DNA from: Pseudomonas bubulae
GTDB taxonomy: Bacteria > Pseudomonadota > Gammaproteobacteria > Pseudomonadales > Pseudomonadaceae
DNA: 64,000 nt
Direction of reading: 5' to 3'
Assembly: GCF_900618535.1 (NCBI RefSeq)
Contig: NZ_UYJA01000004.1
Location: 1-64,000 of the forward strand
Positions 33,804 to 43,542 of this stretch are shown here, in pieces. The notes beneath the pieces were generated by a model. That model was not told the origin of the DNA. It searched no databases and saw only the letters and a program-made list of their open reading frames with translations. The stretch's first letter is position 1, and each line of letters begins with the position of its first letter. The position numbers were made by a program, and so were the translations under genes.

Positions 33804-35726
33804 ATGAGTATTTTTAGCCACTTCCAACAACGCTTCGAGTCCACACGCCAGGAAGAGCTTACGCTCCAGGAATATCTTGAGCTGTGCAAACAGGACAAAA
33901 GCACTTACGCCTCAGCCGCGGAACGGCTACTGCTGGCCATTGGCGAGCCGGAACTGCTGGACACCTCAACCGACTCCCGGCTGTCGAGGATTTTCTCCAA
34001 CAAGGTGATTCGCCGCTACCCGGCCTTTGAAGACTTCCACGGAATGGAAGAATGCATCGACCAGATAGTTTCCTACTTCCGCCATGCCGCACAGGGCCTG
34101 GAAGAGAAAAAACAAATCCTTTACCTGCTGGGCCCGGTAGGGGGCGGCAAGTCATCCCTTGCCGAAAAGCTCAAACAGCTGATTGAAAAAGTCCCCTTCT
34201 ATGCAATCAAGGGCTCACCGGTTTTCGAGTCGCCTTTGGGCCTGTTCAACGCCACCGAAGATGGCGCGATCCTCGAGGAAGACTTCGGCATTCCCAAACG
34301 CTACCTGAGCACCATCATGTCGCCGTGGGCCACCAAGCGCCTTGCCGAGTTTGGCGGTGATATCAGCCAGTTCCGCGTTGTAAAACTGTACCCGTCGATC
34401 CTCAACCAGATCGGTGTAGCCAAAACCGAACCCGGTGACGAAAACAACCAGGACATTTCGGCCCTTGTAGGTAAGGTCGATATCCGCAAACTGGAAGAAT
34501 TCCCGCAGAACGATGCCGACGCCTACAGCTACTCGGGCGCTCTGTGCCGGTCCAACCAGGGCCTGATGGAGTTCGTCGAGATGTTCAAGGCACCCATCAA
34601 GGTGCTGCACCCACTGCTGACGGCTACCCAGGAAGGTAACTACAACAGTACCGAAGGCTTGGGCGCGATTCCGTTTACCGGCATCCTGCTTGCCCACTCC
34701 AACGAATCGGAATGGCATACCTTCCGCAACAACAAGAACAACGAAGCGTTTATCGACCGGATCTACATCGTCAAAGTACCGTACTGCCTGCGTGTCAGTG
34801 ACGAAGTGAAAATCTACGACAAACTGCTGTTCAACAGCTCACTGGCCAAAGCCCATTGCGCACCCGACACCCTGAAGATGCTGGCCCAGTTCACCGTACT
34901 GTCGCGCCTCAAAGAACCGGAAAACTCCAACATCTATTCCAAGATGCGGGTTTATGACGGCGAGAACCTCAAGGACACCGACCCGAAAGCCAAGTCCATC
35001 CAGGAGTACCGTGACAACGCGGGTGTGGACGAAGGCATGAATGGCCTGTCGACCCGTTTTGCGTTCAAGATCCTGTCCAAGGTATTCAACTTCGACCCCC
35101 ACGAAATTGCCGCCAACCCGGTGCACCTGCTTTATGTGCTCGAACAGCAGATCGAACAGGAACAATTCCAGGCCGAAACCCGCGAGCGCTACCTGCGTTT
35201 CCTCAAGGAATACCTGGCGCCGCGCTACATCGAATTTATCGGCAAGGAAATCCAGACCGCTTACCTGGAGTCCTACAGCGAATACGGGCAAAACATCTTC
35301 GACCGTTATGTGCTCTACGCCGACTTCTGGATTCAGGACCAGGAATACCGGGATCCGGAAACCGGCGAAATCCTCAACCGCGTGGCCCTCAACGAAGAGT
35401 TGGAAAAAATCGAGAAACCGGCCGGCATCAGCAATCCGAAAGATTTCCGCAACGAAATCGTCAACTTCGTACTGCGTGCCCGGGCGAACAACAACGGTAA
35501 GAATCCAACCTGGCTCAGTTACGAGAAACTGCGGGTGGTGATCGAGAAAAAAATGTTCTCCAACACCGAAGACCTGCTGCCGGTTATCAGTTTCAACGCC
35601 AAGGCAAGCAAAGAGGACCAGCAAAAACACAACGACTTTGTTACTCGAATGGTCGAACGTGGCTATACCGACAAACAAGTGCGGCTGCTCTCCGAGTGGT
35701 ACCTGCGGGTCCGCAAGTCGCAGTGA
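33804..35726 (+). CDS. PrkA family serine protein kinase / AAA protein
   Basis: Homologue of the stress and starvation protein PrkA (YeaG), 640 residues from MSIFSHFQQRFE. The N-terminal AAA domain has Walker A GPVGGGKSS near residue 114 and the C-terminal part is the PrkA domain. It is followed by yeaH-like and spoVR-like genes, a three-gene set kept together in many Gram-negatives and linked to stationary-phase and nitrogen-starvation responses. A hairpin of about 80 bp separates it from yeaH. Confidence 0.92.
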   Translation: MSIFSHFQQRFESTRQEELTLQEYLELCKQDKSTYASAAERLLLAIGEPELLDTSTDSRLSRIFSNKVIRRYPAFEDFHGMEECIDQIVSYFRHAAQGLEEKKQILYLLGPVGGGKSSLAEKLKQLIEKVPFYAIKGSPVFESPLGLFNATEDGAILEEDFGIPKRYLSTIMSPWATKRLAEFGGDISQFRVVKLYPSILNQIGVAKTEPGDENNQDISALVGKVDIRKLEEFPQNDADAYSYSGALCRSNQGLMEFVEMFKAPIKVLHPLLTATQEGNYNSTEGLGAIPFTGILLAHSNESEWHTFRNNKNNEAFIDRIYIVKVPYCLRVSDEVKIYDKLLFNSSLAKAHCAPDTLKMLAQFTVLSRLKEPENSNIYSKMRVYDGENLKDTDPKAKSIQEYRDNAGVDEGMNGLSTRFAFKILSKVFNFDPHEIAANPVHLLYVLEQQIEQEQFQAETRERYLRFLKEYLAPRYIEFIGKEIQTAYLESYSEYGQNIFDRYVLYADFWIQDQEYRDPETGEILNRVALNEELEKIEKPAGISNPKDFRNEIVNFVLRARANNNGKNPTWLSYEKLRVVIEKKMFSNTEDLLPVISFNAKASKEDQQKHNDFVTRMVERGYTDKQVRLLSEWYLRVRKSQ

Positions 35727-35728
35727 GG

Positions 35729-35808
35729 CAGTTGTAAGCCTCAAGCCTCAAGCTGCAGGAAAAGGCATGGGTAAATGCCTGGACTTGCAGCTTGCAGCTC
35801 ACAACTTG
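35729..35808. repeat. Long imperfect inverted repeat between prkA and yeaH
   Basis: Outer arms AGTTGTAAGC...CAAGCTGCA and TGCAGCTTG...ACAACTT enclose a smaller stem, GGCAT-GGGTAA-ATGCC. It fills nearly the whole intergenic space. It could adjust relative expression of prkA and yeaH or be a decayed mobile repeat. Confidence 0.6.
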
Positions 35809-35827
35809 AAGCTGCCCGGAGGGCCTA

Positions 35828-37102
35828 ATGAGCTATGTGATCGACCGACGCCTCAATGGCAAGAACAAGAGCACGGTTAACCGTCAGCGTTTTCTGCGTC
35901 GCTACCGTGACCACATTAAAAAGGCCGTAGAAGAGGCCGTGGGCCGCCGCTCCATTACGGATATGGAACATGGCGAGCAAATCAGCATCCCTGGCCGCGA
36001 TATCGATGAGCCGGTAATGCATCACGGGCGTGGTGGCAAGCAAACCGTGGTTCACCCCGGCAACAAGGAGTTTACCAGCGGCGAACATATCCCCCGGCCC
36101 CAAGGTGGATCGGGAGGTGGCGGCGGCCCTGGCAAAGCGGGGAATTCCGGCGAAGGCATGGACGAATTCGTGTTCCAGATCACTCAGGAAGAGTTCCTCG
36201 AATTCATGTTCGAAGACCTCGAACTGCCCAATCTGGTCAAACGCAACCTGACCGGCACCGACACGTTCAAAACCGTACGTGCCGGTATCAGCAACGAGGG
36301 CAACCCGTCTCGTATCAACATCATTCGTACCTTGCGCTCAGCTCACGCTCGACGCATCGCGCTGTCCGGCAGCAGCCGGGCGAAACTGCGGGAAGCCAAG
36401 GCCGAACTGGAGCGATTAAAACGCGAGGAGCCCGATAACTTCGGCGATATCAAGACCATCGAGGCCGAAATCGAGAAACTCAGCGCCCGCATTCATCGCG
36501 TGCCATTTCTCGACACCTTTGACCTCAAGTACAACCTGTTGATCAAACAGCCCAACCCCAGCTCCAAAGCCGTCATGTTCTGCCTCATGGACGTTTCAGG
36601 CTCCATGACCCAAGCCACCAAAGACATTGCCAAACGCTTTTTCATCCTTCTGTACCTGTTCCTGAAGCGTAACTACGACAAGATTGACGTAGTGTTTATT
36701 CGCCATCACACCAGCGCACGAGAGGTGGACGAAGAGGAGTTTTTCTATTCCCGGGAAACCGGCGGCACTATCGTCTCCAGCGCACTCAAACTGATGCAGG
36801 AGATCATGGCCGAACGCTACCCCACCAACGAATGGAACATCTACGCAGCCCAAGCCTCTGACGGAGACAACTGGAACGACGACTCACCCATCTGCCGCGA
36901 CATTCTGATCAACCAGATCATGCCATTTGTGCAGTACTACACTTATGTAGAGATCACCCCGCGCGAACACCAGGCGCTCTGGTATGAGTACGAACGCATC
37001 AGCGAGGCGTTTTCCGACACCTTCGCTCAACAGCAACTGGTCTCGGCCGGCGATATTTATCCGGTCTTCCGTGAACTCTTCCAGCGCAGGTTAGTGACAT
37101 GA
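35828..37102 (+). CDS. YeaH/YhbH family protein (DUF444)
   Basis: Protein of 424 residues of the DUF444 family. The N-terminus has [17 protein letters not shown] Gly-rich linker ([15 protein letters not shown]) and a von Willebrand A-like domain with the MIDAS-type motif DVSGSM follow. It overlaps the spoVR-like gene by 4 nt. Works genetically with PrkA; the molecular role is unknown. Confidence 0.92.
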   Translation: MSYVIDRRLNGKNKSTVNRQRFLRRYRDHIKKAVEEAVGRRSITDMEHGEQISIPGRDIDEPVMHHGRGGKQTVVHPGNKEFTSGEHIPRPQGGSGGGGGPGKAGNSGEGMDEFVFQITQEEFLEFMFEDLELPNLVKRNLTGTDTFKTVRAGISNEGNPSRINIIRTLRSAHARRIALSGSSRAKLREAKAELERLKREEPDNFGDIKTIEAEIEKLSARIHRVPFLDTFDLKYNLLIKQPNPSSKAVMFCLMDVSGSMTQATKDIAKRFFILLYLFLKRNYDKIDVVFIRHHTSAREVDEEEFFYSRETGGTIVSSALKLMQEIMAERYPTNEWNIYAAQASDGDNWNDDSPICRDILINQIMPFVQYYTYVEITPREHQALWYEYERISEAFSDTFAQQQLVSAGDIYPVFRELFQRRLVT

Positions 37103-38661
37103 CCGCCAAAGAGAATAAGCGCCAACCCATCTCCACCGGCTCAGAGTGGACCTTTGACCTGATCCAGGCGTATGACCGCGAAATCGGCCGCCTGGCTGGC
37201 CGCTATGCGCTGGACACTTACCCTAACCAGATCGAAGTCATCACCGCCGAACAAATGATGGATGCCTACGCATCAGTGGGCATGCCGCTGGGTTATCACC
37301 ACTGGTCCTATGGCAAACACTTCCTTAGTACTGAAAAATCCTACACTCGGGGCCAGATGGGTCTGGCCTACGAAATCGTTATCAACTCAGACCCCTGCAT
37401 TGCCTATCTGATGGAAGAAAACACCATCTGCATGCAGGCACTGGTAGTAGCCCACGCCTGCTATGGCCACAACAGCTTCTTCAAGGGCAACTACCTGTTC
37501 CGCACCTGGACTGACGCCAGTTCGATCATCGATTACCTGGTATTCGCCAAGCAATACATCATGCAATGTGAGGAACGCCACGGCATCGATGCGGTGGAAG
37601 ACCTGCTCGATTCCTGCCATGCCTTGATGAACTACGGTGTGGACCGCTACAAAAGGCCTGACCCGATCTCTGCCGAGGAGGAGCGCCGTCGACAAAAGGA
37701 ACGCGAAGAGCACCTGCAAAAACAGATCAACGACCTGTGGCGCACCATCCCCAAAAGCGCAGACAAGCTCAGCGAGAAGGACAACGCCCGTTTCCCCGAA
37801 GAGCCTCAGGAAAACATCCTCTACTTCCTGGAAAAACACGCCCCGCTGCTGGAGCCCTGGCAGCGCGAAGTTGTACGTATCGTGCGCAAAATAGCCCAGT
37901 ACTTTTATCCGCAGCGGCAAACACAAGTGATGAACGAGGGGTGGGCGACTTTCTGGCATTACACCTTGATGAACGACCTGTACGACGAAGGCCTGGTGAC
38001 CGAGGGCTTTATGATGGAGTTCCTCATTTCCCACACCAGCGTGGTGTTCCAGCCTGGCTTTGACAGCCCTTACTACAGCGGTATCAACCCCTACGCGCTT
38101 GGGTTTGCGATGTATTGCGATATCCGGCGCATATGCGAACACCCGACCGAGGAGGATCGTTACTGGTTCCCGGATCTTGCGGGCAGCGACTGGCTGTCGA
38201 GCATCAAATTCGCCATGAGCAGCTTCAAGGACGAGAGTTTTATCCTGCAATACCTCTCACCCAAAGTGATCCGTGACCTGAAGCTGTTCAGCATCATGGA
38301 CGACGATCAAAAAGACGACCTGCTGGTGCCAGCCATCCACGACGAAAATGGCTACCGCATCATTCGCGAAACCCTGGCCGCGCAATACAACCTGGGCAAT
38401 CGCGAACCCAATATCCAGATCTGGAGCATCGACCGCCGGGGCGACCGTTCACTGACCCTGCGTCACCAGCAACATGACCGCAAACCCCTGGGCGACTCCA
38501 CCGAAGAAGTTCTCAAGCACTTACACCGCTTGTGGGGCTTCGACATCCACCTGGAAACACTGCAAGGCGACCAGGTCATGAAGGTCCACCATGTCCCGCC
38601 AAAAGGCGACCACGGCGAGATTGACCGCGGTCGCCTGGATATGGGAGCCATTCACCTGTAA
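37099..38661 (+). CDS. SpoVR family protein (YcgB-like)
   Basis: Protein of 520 residues of the SpoVR family, named for a Bacillus cortex-synthesis gene but widespread in non-spore formers. Family sequence [25 protein letters not shown] and [10 protein letters not shown] is clear. It is the last gene of prkA-yeaH-spoVR and ends just before a hairpin whose 3' arm holds the cca ribosome site. Biochemical function unknown. Confidence 0.93.
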   Translation: MTAKENKRQPISTGSEWTFDLIQAYDREIGRLAGRYALDTYPNQIEVITAEQMMDAYASVGMPLGYHHWSYGKHFLSTEKSYTRGQMGLAYEIVINSDPCIAYLMEENTICMQALVVAHACYGHNSFFKGNYLFRTWTDASSIIDYLVFAKQYIMQCEERHGIDAVEDLLDSCHALMNYGVDRYKRPDPISAEEERRRQKEREEHLQKQINDLWRTIPKSADKLSEKDNARFPEEPQENILYFLEKHAPLLEPWQREVVRIVRKIAQYFYPQRQTQVMNEGWATFWHYTLMNDLYDEGLVTEGFMMEFLISHTSVVFQPGFDSPYYSGINPYALGFAMYCDIRRICEHPTEEDRYWFPDLAGSDWLSSIKFAMSSFKDESFILQYLSPKVIRDLKLFSIMDDDQKDDLLVPAIHDENGYRIIRETLAAQYNLGNREPNIQIWSIDRRGDRSLTLRHQQHDRKPLGDSTEEVLKHLHRLWGFDIHLETLQGDQVMKVHHVPPKGDHGEIDRGRLDMGAIHL

Positions 38662-38667
38662 AGCAGG

Positions 38668-38719
38668 CCTCCGTTAGCACGGCACACGCGCTATCCTGTC
38701 GCGCTAACGGAGGTTTTTT
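38668..38719 (+). terminator. Terminator-like hairpin containing the cca ribosome-binding site
   Basis: CCTCCGTTAGC at 38668-38678 pairs perfectly with GCTAACGGAGG at 38703-38713, and a run of six T follows immediately. The 3' arm ends in GGAGG, the Shine-Dalgarno site of cca, whose ATG is at 38720. So the spoVR terminator and the cca start signal share the same bases. Confidence 0.85.
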
Positions 38720-39943
38720 ATGAAGATCTATAAAGTTGGCGGCGCAGTGCGCGATCGCCTGCTGGGCAAGCCTGTCACCGATATTGACTGGGTGGTGGTG
38801 GGCGCAACAGCCGAACAAATGCAGGCCTTGGGCTATCGCCCTGTTGGCTCTGACTTCCCGGTATTTCTTCACCCCAAGACGGGTGACGAATATGCACTGG
38901 CCCGCACCGAACGCAAAAGCGGGCATGGTTATGGGGGCTTTGTTTTTCACGCCAGCCCCGACGTCACCCTCGAAGAAGACCTGATCCGTCGCGACCTGAC
39001 CATCAATGCGATGGCAGAGGACGAGGCTGGCAACGTAACCGACCCTTACCATGGCCAGCGCGACCTTGAAGCCCGCATTTTGCGCCACGTTTCCCCCGCA
39101 TTCGCCGAAGATCCCCTAAGAGTACTGCGCGTAGCCCGATTCGCTGCGCGCTACGCCAGCCTGGGCTTCAGCATCGCTCCCGAGACTCTGGAGCTGATGC
39201 GCCAACTGTCCCGGTCCGGCGAACTGCAAGCCTTGACCCCGGAACGCTGCTGGAAGGAAATTTCCCGCGCCCTGATGGAAGATCAGCCTCAGGTTTTTAT
39301 CGAAGTGCTGCGCAGCTGCGACGCTCTTGAAGTACTGCTACCCGAAGTGAACGCCCTGTTCGGCGTCCCTCAGCCCCCCGCCCATCACCCGGAAATCGAC
39401 AGTGGTGTACATACCCTCAGCGTGCTGGAGCAATCGGCGCTGCACAAGCAACCGCTGACGGTTCGCTGGGCTTGTTTACTGCACGATCTGGGCAAGGGGC
39501 TTACGCCAGAGAAAGACTGGCCAAGGCATATTGCCCACGAACACAAGGGACTGCGCCTGATCAAGGCGGTCAATGAACGCTATAAGGTGCCGAGGGACTG
39601 TCAGGAGCTGGCATTGCTGGTAGGCGAATACCACACCCACGGCCATCGCGCCCTTGAGCTCAAGGCTTCGACGCTACTGGAATTGCTGCAGCGCTTCGAC
39701 GTATACCGTCGGCCACAGCGGTTCGAGGAGTTTATCGTAGCGTGCGAGATGGACGCCAAAGGCCGCCTGGGCCTGGAAGACCGACCCTACCCGCAGGCCG
39801 ACTACCTGCGCGGCGCGGCGCGGGCCGCCCTTTCGGTAGCGGTGCAGCCGTTACTGGAGCAGGGTTACAAGGGCCCCGAACTGGGCGAAGCACTCAAGCG
39901 CGAACGGCTCAAGGCACTACAAGCTTACAAGGATGCGGCGTAG
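38720..39943 (+). CDS. cca: Multifunctional CCA-adding enzyme
   Basis: Adds or repairs the CCA end of tRNAs. The product has 407 residues. N-terminal nucleotidyltransferase motifs are [10 protein letters not shown] and DIDWVVVG, with [10 protein letters not shown]. An HD phosphohydrolase domain (LLHDLGKG) follows in the C-terminal half, so it is the bacterial multifunctional type. Its ribosome site lies in the 3' arm of the upstream hairpin. Confidence 0.96.
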   Translation: MKIYKVGGAVRDRLLGKPVTDIDWVVVGATAEQMQALGYRPVGSDFPVFLHPKTGDEYALARTERKSGHGYGGFVFHASPDVTLEEDLIRRDLTINAMAEDEAGNVTDPYHGQRDLEARILRHVSPAFAEDPLRVLRVARFAARYASLGFSIAPETLELMRQLSRSGELQALTPERCWKEISRALMEDQPQVFIEVLRSCDALEVLLPEVNALFGVPQPPAHHPEIDSGVHTLSVLEQSALHKQPLTVRWACLLHDLGKGLTPEKDWPRHIAHEHKGLRLIKAVNERYKVPRDCQELALLVGEYHTHGHRALELKASTLLELLQRFDVYRRPQRFEEFIVACEMDAKGRLGLEDRPYPQADYLRGAARAALSVAVQPLLEQGYKGPELGEALKRERLKALQAYKDAA

Positions 39944-39951
39944 TGCAAACC

Positions 39952-40039
39952 TTGTGGGAGCGGGCTTGCTCGTGATTAGGGCACCACGGTCTTTCACTCA
40001 GACCGCATCGACGCCATCGCGAGCAAGCCCGCTCCCACA
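39952..40039. repeat. REP pair (BIME)
   Basis: Inverted copies of TGTGGGAGCGGGCTTGCTCG are at the left and right ends, about 50 bp apart, between the convergent cca and folK genes. Same family as at 13361 and 62901. Confidence 0.92.
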
Positions 40040-40074
40040 AAAAAGCAGTAACCTGCAGCCCATTCAATCGACTC

Positions 40075-40599
40075 TCAGCCCGCCAGCATCTCCAGCGGCG
40101 TCAAGGACTCCCCCCGCCACTCGAAGGCTGCAGGCGCAAGCACCTGCTCGATCTGCGCCTCGGCCCAAATCTGCGCAAGCGTCTTGCCCACACCGGGATG
40201 AACTTTGTCTGGGGCAATCAAAGACAGCGGCCACAACACAAAAGCGTTCTTGAGGATTTCGGCACGGGGCAAGGTCAAACCGTCAAAGTTGCCCACCAGA
40301 TCGCCAAAGAACAACACGTCGATATCCAGCGGCAAACCTTTGCGATCTTGAGCGTAACGCCCGTTATCAGCTTCGATCAGCTTCAAACGACGACTTAACT
40401 CAACCAGTGGAAAATCGGTTTTTGCCGACACCACGAGGTTGAAAAACGGCCCGCTCTTGATACCCACCGGCTGGCTTTCAAACACCGCCGAACAGCGCAT
40501 CTCCTGCAAGAATCCGCTCAGCGCTTCCAGCCCTGCCAGCAAGTGCTTTTCACGCTCGACATTACTGCCCAGCCCGAGATAAACCTGAGTTAGCGACAT
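40075..40599 (-). CDS. folK: Hydroxymethyldihydropterin pyrophosphokinase
   Basis: Folate pathway kinase of 174 residues. It begins with YLGLGSNVEREKHL and has the motif DRKGLPLDIDVLFFGD and PRAEILKNAFVLWPL. The start overlaps the folB stop, making folB-folK a two-gene operon. Confidence 0.95.
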   Translation of the reverse strand: MSLTQVYLGLGSNVEREKHLLAGLEALSGFLQEMRCSAVFESQPVGIKSGPFFNLVVSAKTDFPLVELSRRLKLIEADNGRYAQDRKGLPLDIDVLFFGDLVGNFDGLTLPRAEILKNAFVLWPLSLIAPDKVHPGVGKTLAQIWAEAQIEQVLAPAAFEWRGESLTPLEMLAG

Positions 40600-40943
40600 C
40601 CGCGCTCAATCTCCACGCCCACCCCAGTGGCCGCCGCAACTGCGCCGGGCTTGGTCAGCTTGAGGTGCAGCCAGGGGATAGTGAACTCACTCATCAACAC
40701 TTCGGCCAGTCGCTCTGCAAAGGTCTCCACCAACTGGAATTGAGCCTGCTCGGCGAACGCCTGAATTCGCGAAGAAACGCTCGCATAATCCAGCGCCAAC
40801 GTCAGATCATCGCCAGCCGCAGCTGGACGGTTATCCCACGCAAAACTCAGATCAAGGCGCAGACACTGACGGATGCCACGTTCCCAGTCATAAGCACCGA
40901 TTACGGTGTCAACTTCCAGGCCTTCGATAAACACTCTGTCCAA
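40590..40943 (-). CDS. folB: Dihydroneopterin aldolase
   Basis: Folate pathway enzyme upstream of FolK. I start it at a TTG at 40943 ([11 protein letters not shown], 117 residues), because GGAGAAGAG lies just before it and the family starts there; an in-frame ATG 24 bp further upstream gives an unlikely cysteine-rich N-terminus. The [15 protein letters not shown] motif is typical. Divergent from plsY. Confidence 0.92.
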   Translation of the reverse strand: MDRVFIEGLEVDTVIGAYDWERGIRQCLRLDLSFAWDNRPAAAGDDLTLALDYASVSSRIQAFAEQAQFQLVETFAERLAEVLMSEFTIPWLHLKLTKPGAVAAATGVGVEIERGCR

Positions 40944-41017
40944 GCACTCTTCTCCGCAGCACGACAAGGGCGCAAAGCGCCGTTAGAATCAGGGCGTCCT
41001 CGCCCGGAATAGTTAGC

Positions 41018-41587
41018 ATGTTTTGGTTACTGGCGATCCTCGCCTACCTGCTCGGCTCTCTGTCCTTTGCCATTTTGCTCAGCCGCCTGACGGGAACCCC
41101 CGACCCGCGAATGAGTGGCTCCGGCAATGCCGGCGCAACCAACATGTTGCGTCTGGCCGGCAAAAAACTTGCCGTCCTGACCTTGCTCGGCGACCTGTGC
41201 AAGGGGCTTTTGCCCGTCCTGCTGGCCAACCAACTGGATCTCTCGCTCCAGGACCAGGCCTGGATCGGCGGCTGCGCCGTTGTAGGTCACATGTACCCTG
41301 CCTACTTCCGCTTTCGCGGCGGCAAGGGTGTCGCCACGGCGGCCGGCATGCTGCTGGGACTGTATCCCCCTGCTGCACTGTTGGCAGTCGCCGCATGGCT
41401 GCTGACCTTCCAGCTGACCCGTACCAGCTCACTGGCGGCGTTGATCGCCACTCCCCTGACCCTGCCATTGCTGGCCTGGCAAGAGCCTGCCGCGCTACTG
41501 CCAATGAGCGCCTTGACGGCGCTGATTGTATGGCGCCATCGCGGCAATTTACGCGACCTGATGGCCGGGCGCGAACGGCATTTCTGA
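41018..41587 (+). CDS. plsY: Glycerol-3-phosphate acyltransferase PlsY
   Basis: Inner-membrane enzyme that uses acyl-phosphate to acylate glycerol-3-phosphate in phospholipid synthesis. The product has 189 residues with about five helices. Conserved loops [31 protein letters not shown] and [13 protein letters not shown] are intact. Convergent with tsaD. Confidence 0.95.
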   Translation: MFWLLAILAYLLGSLSFAILLSRLTGTPDPRMSGSGNAGATNMLRLAGKKLAVLTLLGDLCKGLLPVLLANQLDLSLQDQAWIGGCAVVGHMYPAYFRFRGGKGVATAAGMLLGLYPPAALLAVAAWLLTFQLTRTSSLAALIATPLTLPLLAWQEPAALLPMSALTALIVWRHRGNLRDLMAGRERHF

Positions 41588-41631
41588 ATCTTGCCCGTGA
41601 AAAATCTTCACGCCGGCTCCAGCCCCCATTC

Positions 41632-42657
41632 TCACAGGGGCTGCAGTTGCTCCATCGGCCAGCGTGCCTGCACGCTGATCGCCAATGATTCGTGCTGACC
41701 GGCCTGCAAGCGCTGACAACCCGCAAACGCAATCATCGCGCCATTATCCGTACAAAATTCCGGACGGGCGTAATACACATTGCCCTTCATCTCACCGAGC
41801 ATTTTCTCAAGGGAAACGCGCAGCGCCTTGTTGGCACTCACCCCGCCTGCAATCACCAGGCGCTTCATGCCTGCATGCTTCAAGGCACGCTTGCACTTGA
41901 TGGTCAGCGTTTCAACCACGGCCTGCTGGAACGCCAGGGAGATATCGCAACGGGTCTGCTCAGTGTCGTCGCCCTCTGCCACACAACGCTGCCAGGTGTT
42001 CAAGGCAAACGTCTTGAGGCCGCTGAAGCTGAATTGCAGGCCCGGACGGTCTGTCATGGGCCTGGGGAAGACAAAGCGTCCTGCAACGCCCTGGGCGGCC
42101 AAGCGCGCGATCTCAGGGCCACCCGGATAGTTAAGCCCCATCATCTTCGCGGTCTTGTCGAACGCTTCACCCGCGGCGTCATCCAGTGTCTCGCCCAGCA
42201 ACTCGTATTGGCCGATGCCATCAACGCGAACCAGCTGCGTATGACCGCCCGAGACCAACAAAGCGACGAACGGAAATTCCGGAGGTTGCTCTTCCAGCAT
42301 AGGGGCCAGTAAATGGCCTTCCATGTGATGCACGCCAAGGGCCGGAATGCCCCAGGCAAACGCCAGCGCCTGGGCGCAAGAAGCCCCAACCAGCAGGGCT
42401 CCAACCAATCCCGGGCCCGCCGTATAGGCAATTGCGTCGATCTCGGTAGGCACACAGTCGGCCTCGGCCAGCACCTGACGAATCAACGGCAGCATTCGCT
42501 TGACGTGATCTCTGGAAGCCAGCTCCGGTACCACACCGCCATAGGCGCGGTGAAGGTCGATCTGGCTGAACAGTGCATCGGCCAAAAGCCCGCGTTCACT
42601 GTCGTATAGCGCGACGCCGGTTTCGTCGCAGGAGGTTTCTAATCCCAGTACTAGCAT
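41632..42657 (-). CDS. tsaD: tRNA threonylcarbamoyltransferase TsaD
   Basis: Transfers the threonylcarbamoyl group in t6A37 tRNA modification, acting with TsaB and TsaE. The product has 341 residues. Metal-binding HHMEGH and the ATPase-fold SGGHTQLV and [11 protein letters not shown] motifs are present. Divergent from rpsU, a conserved neighbourhood in gamma-proteobacteria. Confidence 0.96.
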   Translation of the reverse strand: MLVLGLETSCDETGVALYDSERGLLADALFSQIDLHRAYGGVVPELASRDHVKRMLPLIRQVLAEADCVPTEIDAIAYTAGPGLVGALLVGASCAQALAFAWGIPALGVHHMEGHLLAPMLEEQPPEFPFVALLVSGGHTQLVRVDGIGQYELLGETLDDAAGEAFDKTAKMMGLNYPGGPEIARLAAQGVAGRFVFPRPMTDRPGLQFSFSGLKTFALNTWQRCVAEGDDTEQTRCDISLAFQQAVVETLTIKCKRALKHAGMKRLVIAGGVSANKALRVSLEKMLGEMKGNVYYARPEFCTDNGAMIAFAGCQRLQAGQHESLAISVQARWPMEQLQPL

Positions 42658-42855
42658 GGGTTTACGCCTTGTAGAGGCTAAATTCGAAGGCGCGCATAAT
42701 AGTCGCCACTCCCGCCCCCGGCCAGCGGTTTTCGATCAGAGGCTTTGCATTCCGGGCGATGAGGGGTTAACATCCGCAACCCTTAAAAACCGACGTCTTC
42801 CAACGCGATTTTGCCTTGAGACGTTGACCCCGGTAATGAATGAAGGTAGCTCTGG

Positions 42856-43071
42856 ATGCCAGCCGTCAAAGTAAAAGAGAACGAACCCTTCGACGTAGCT
42901 CTGCGTCGTTTCAAGCGCTCCTGCGAAAAAGCCGGTGTTCTGGCTGAAGTTCGCAGCCGCGAATTTTACGAGAAGCCGACTTCTGAGCGTAAGCGTAAAG
43001 CAGCAGCTGCTGTTAAGCGTCACGCGAAGAAAGTTCAGCGCGAGCAGCGCCGCGCCGTTCGTCTGTACTAA
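42856..43071 (+). CDS. rpsU: 30S ribosomal protein S21
   Basis: Small basic ribosomal protein of 71 residues ([21 protein letters not shown]...), needed for translation initiation. First gene of the rpsU-dnaG-rpoD macromolecular synthesis group. A two-tier hairpin follows, probably reducing read-through to dnaG. Confidence 0.97.
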
Positions 43072-43095
43072 TACACAGACGTTCGTTGCACGCTT

Positions 43096-43130
43096 CTGCC
43101 AAGCCCGGCCTAAAGCCGGGCCGTAGGCAG
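43096..43130 (+). terminator. Two-tier hairpin after rpsU
   Basis: An inner stem GCCCGGC (43103-43109) / GCCGGGC (43115-43121) is enclosed by CTGCC / GGCAG at 43096-43100 and 43126-43130. No long T-run follows. It sits where E. coli has the partial terminator between rpsU and dnaG. Confidence 0.7.
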
Positions 43131-43542
43131 TTGTTGCAAGTTACATGCTTTATCGTCAAGGCCGCAGATGCGACCGCGACAAGCGTTACAACACGTCAGA
43201 CCTGGCCTAATAGCCAGCGGTGCACGTCTTTACTGACGAGCCTTCCAAGGCTACCGACGAGCACACCTCTCTGATTATCCTTAAAGACGATCAGCCCAAG
43301 GCACCTCTCCAGTGCCTGCTTATGAGCTATCCGAGACCAGCCATTGGTCAGTGCCGGACTCAGAGCGTGACATTTATCGATCCCGTCGACTCTGATTAAT
43401 ATGAGTAGAGCGGATTTCGACAGATACACTTCCCCGAGATAATTGAGCAGACGCCCCACGATCGAGCAGAGCTTTTGCCTGCACGCACGATGACCAAGCT
43501 CTTTATTCGGACCCAATTCTGCGCAGTGATGACGAGAACGCC
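43131..43542. other. Gene-free interval between rpsU and dnaG
   Basis: About 410 bp with no ORF I can support. The longest reading, 106 codons on the minus strand (43196-43516), resembles no family I know. Other pseudomonads carry a yqeY-like gene between rpsU and dnaG, and I see no recognisable remnant of it here. The stretch presumably holds dnaG promoters. Confidence 0.5.

Noticed and set aside
39952..40039. Possible CRISPR-like repeats
   Set aside because: The recurring palindromes are paired inverted REP units scattered singly, not regularly spaced direct repeats with spacers; no cas gene is present.
43196..43516. 106-codon minus-strand reading between rpsU and dnaG
   Set aside because: No ribosome site or family match seen, and the region is more likely regulatory.
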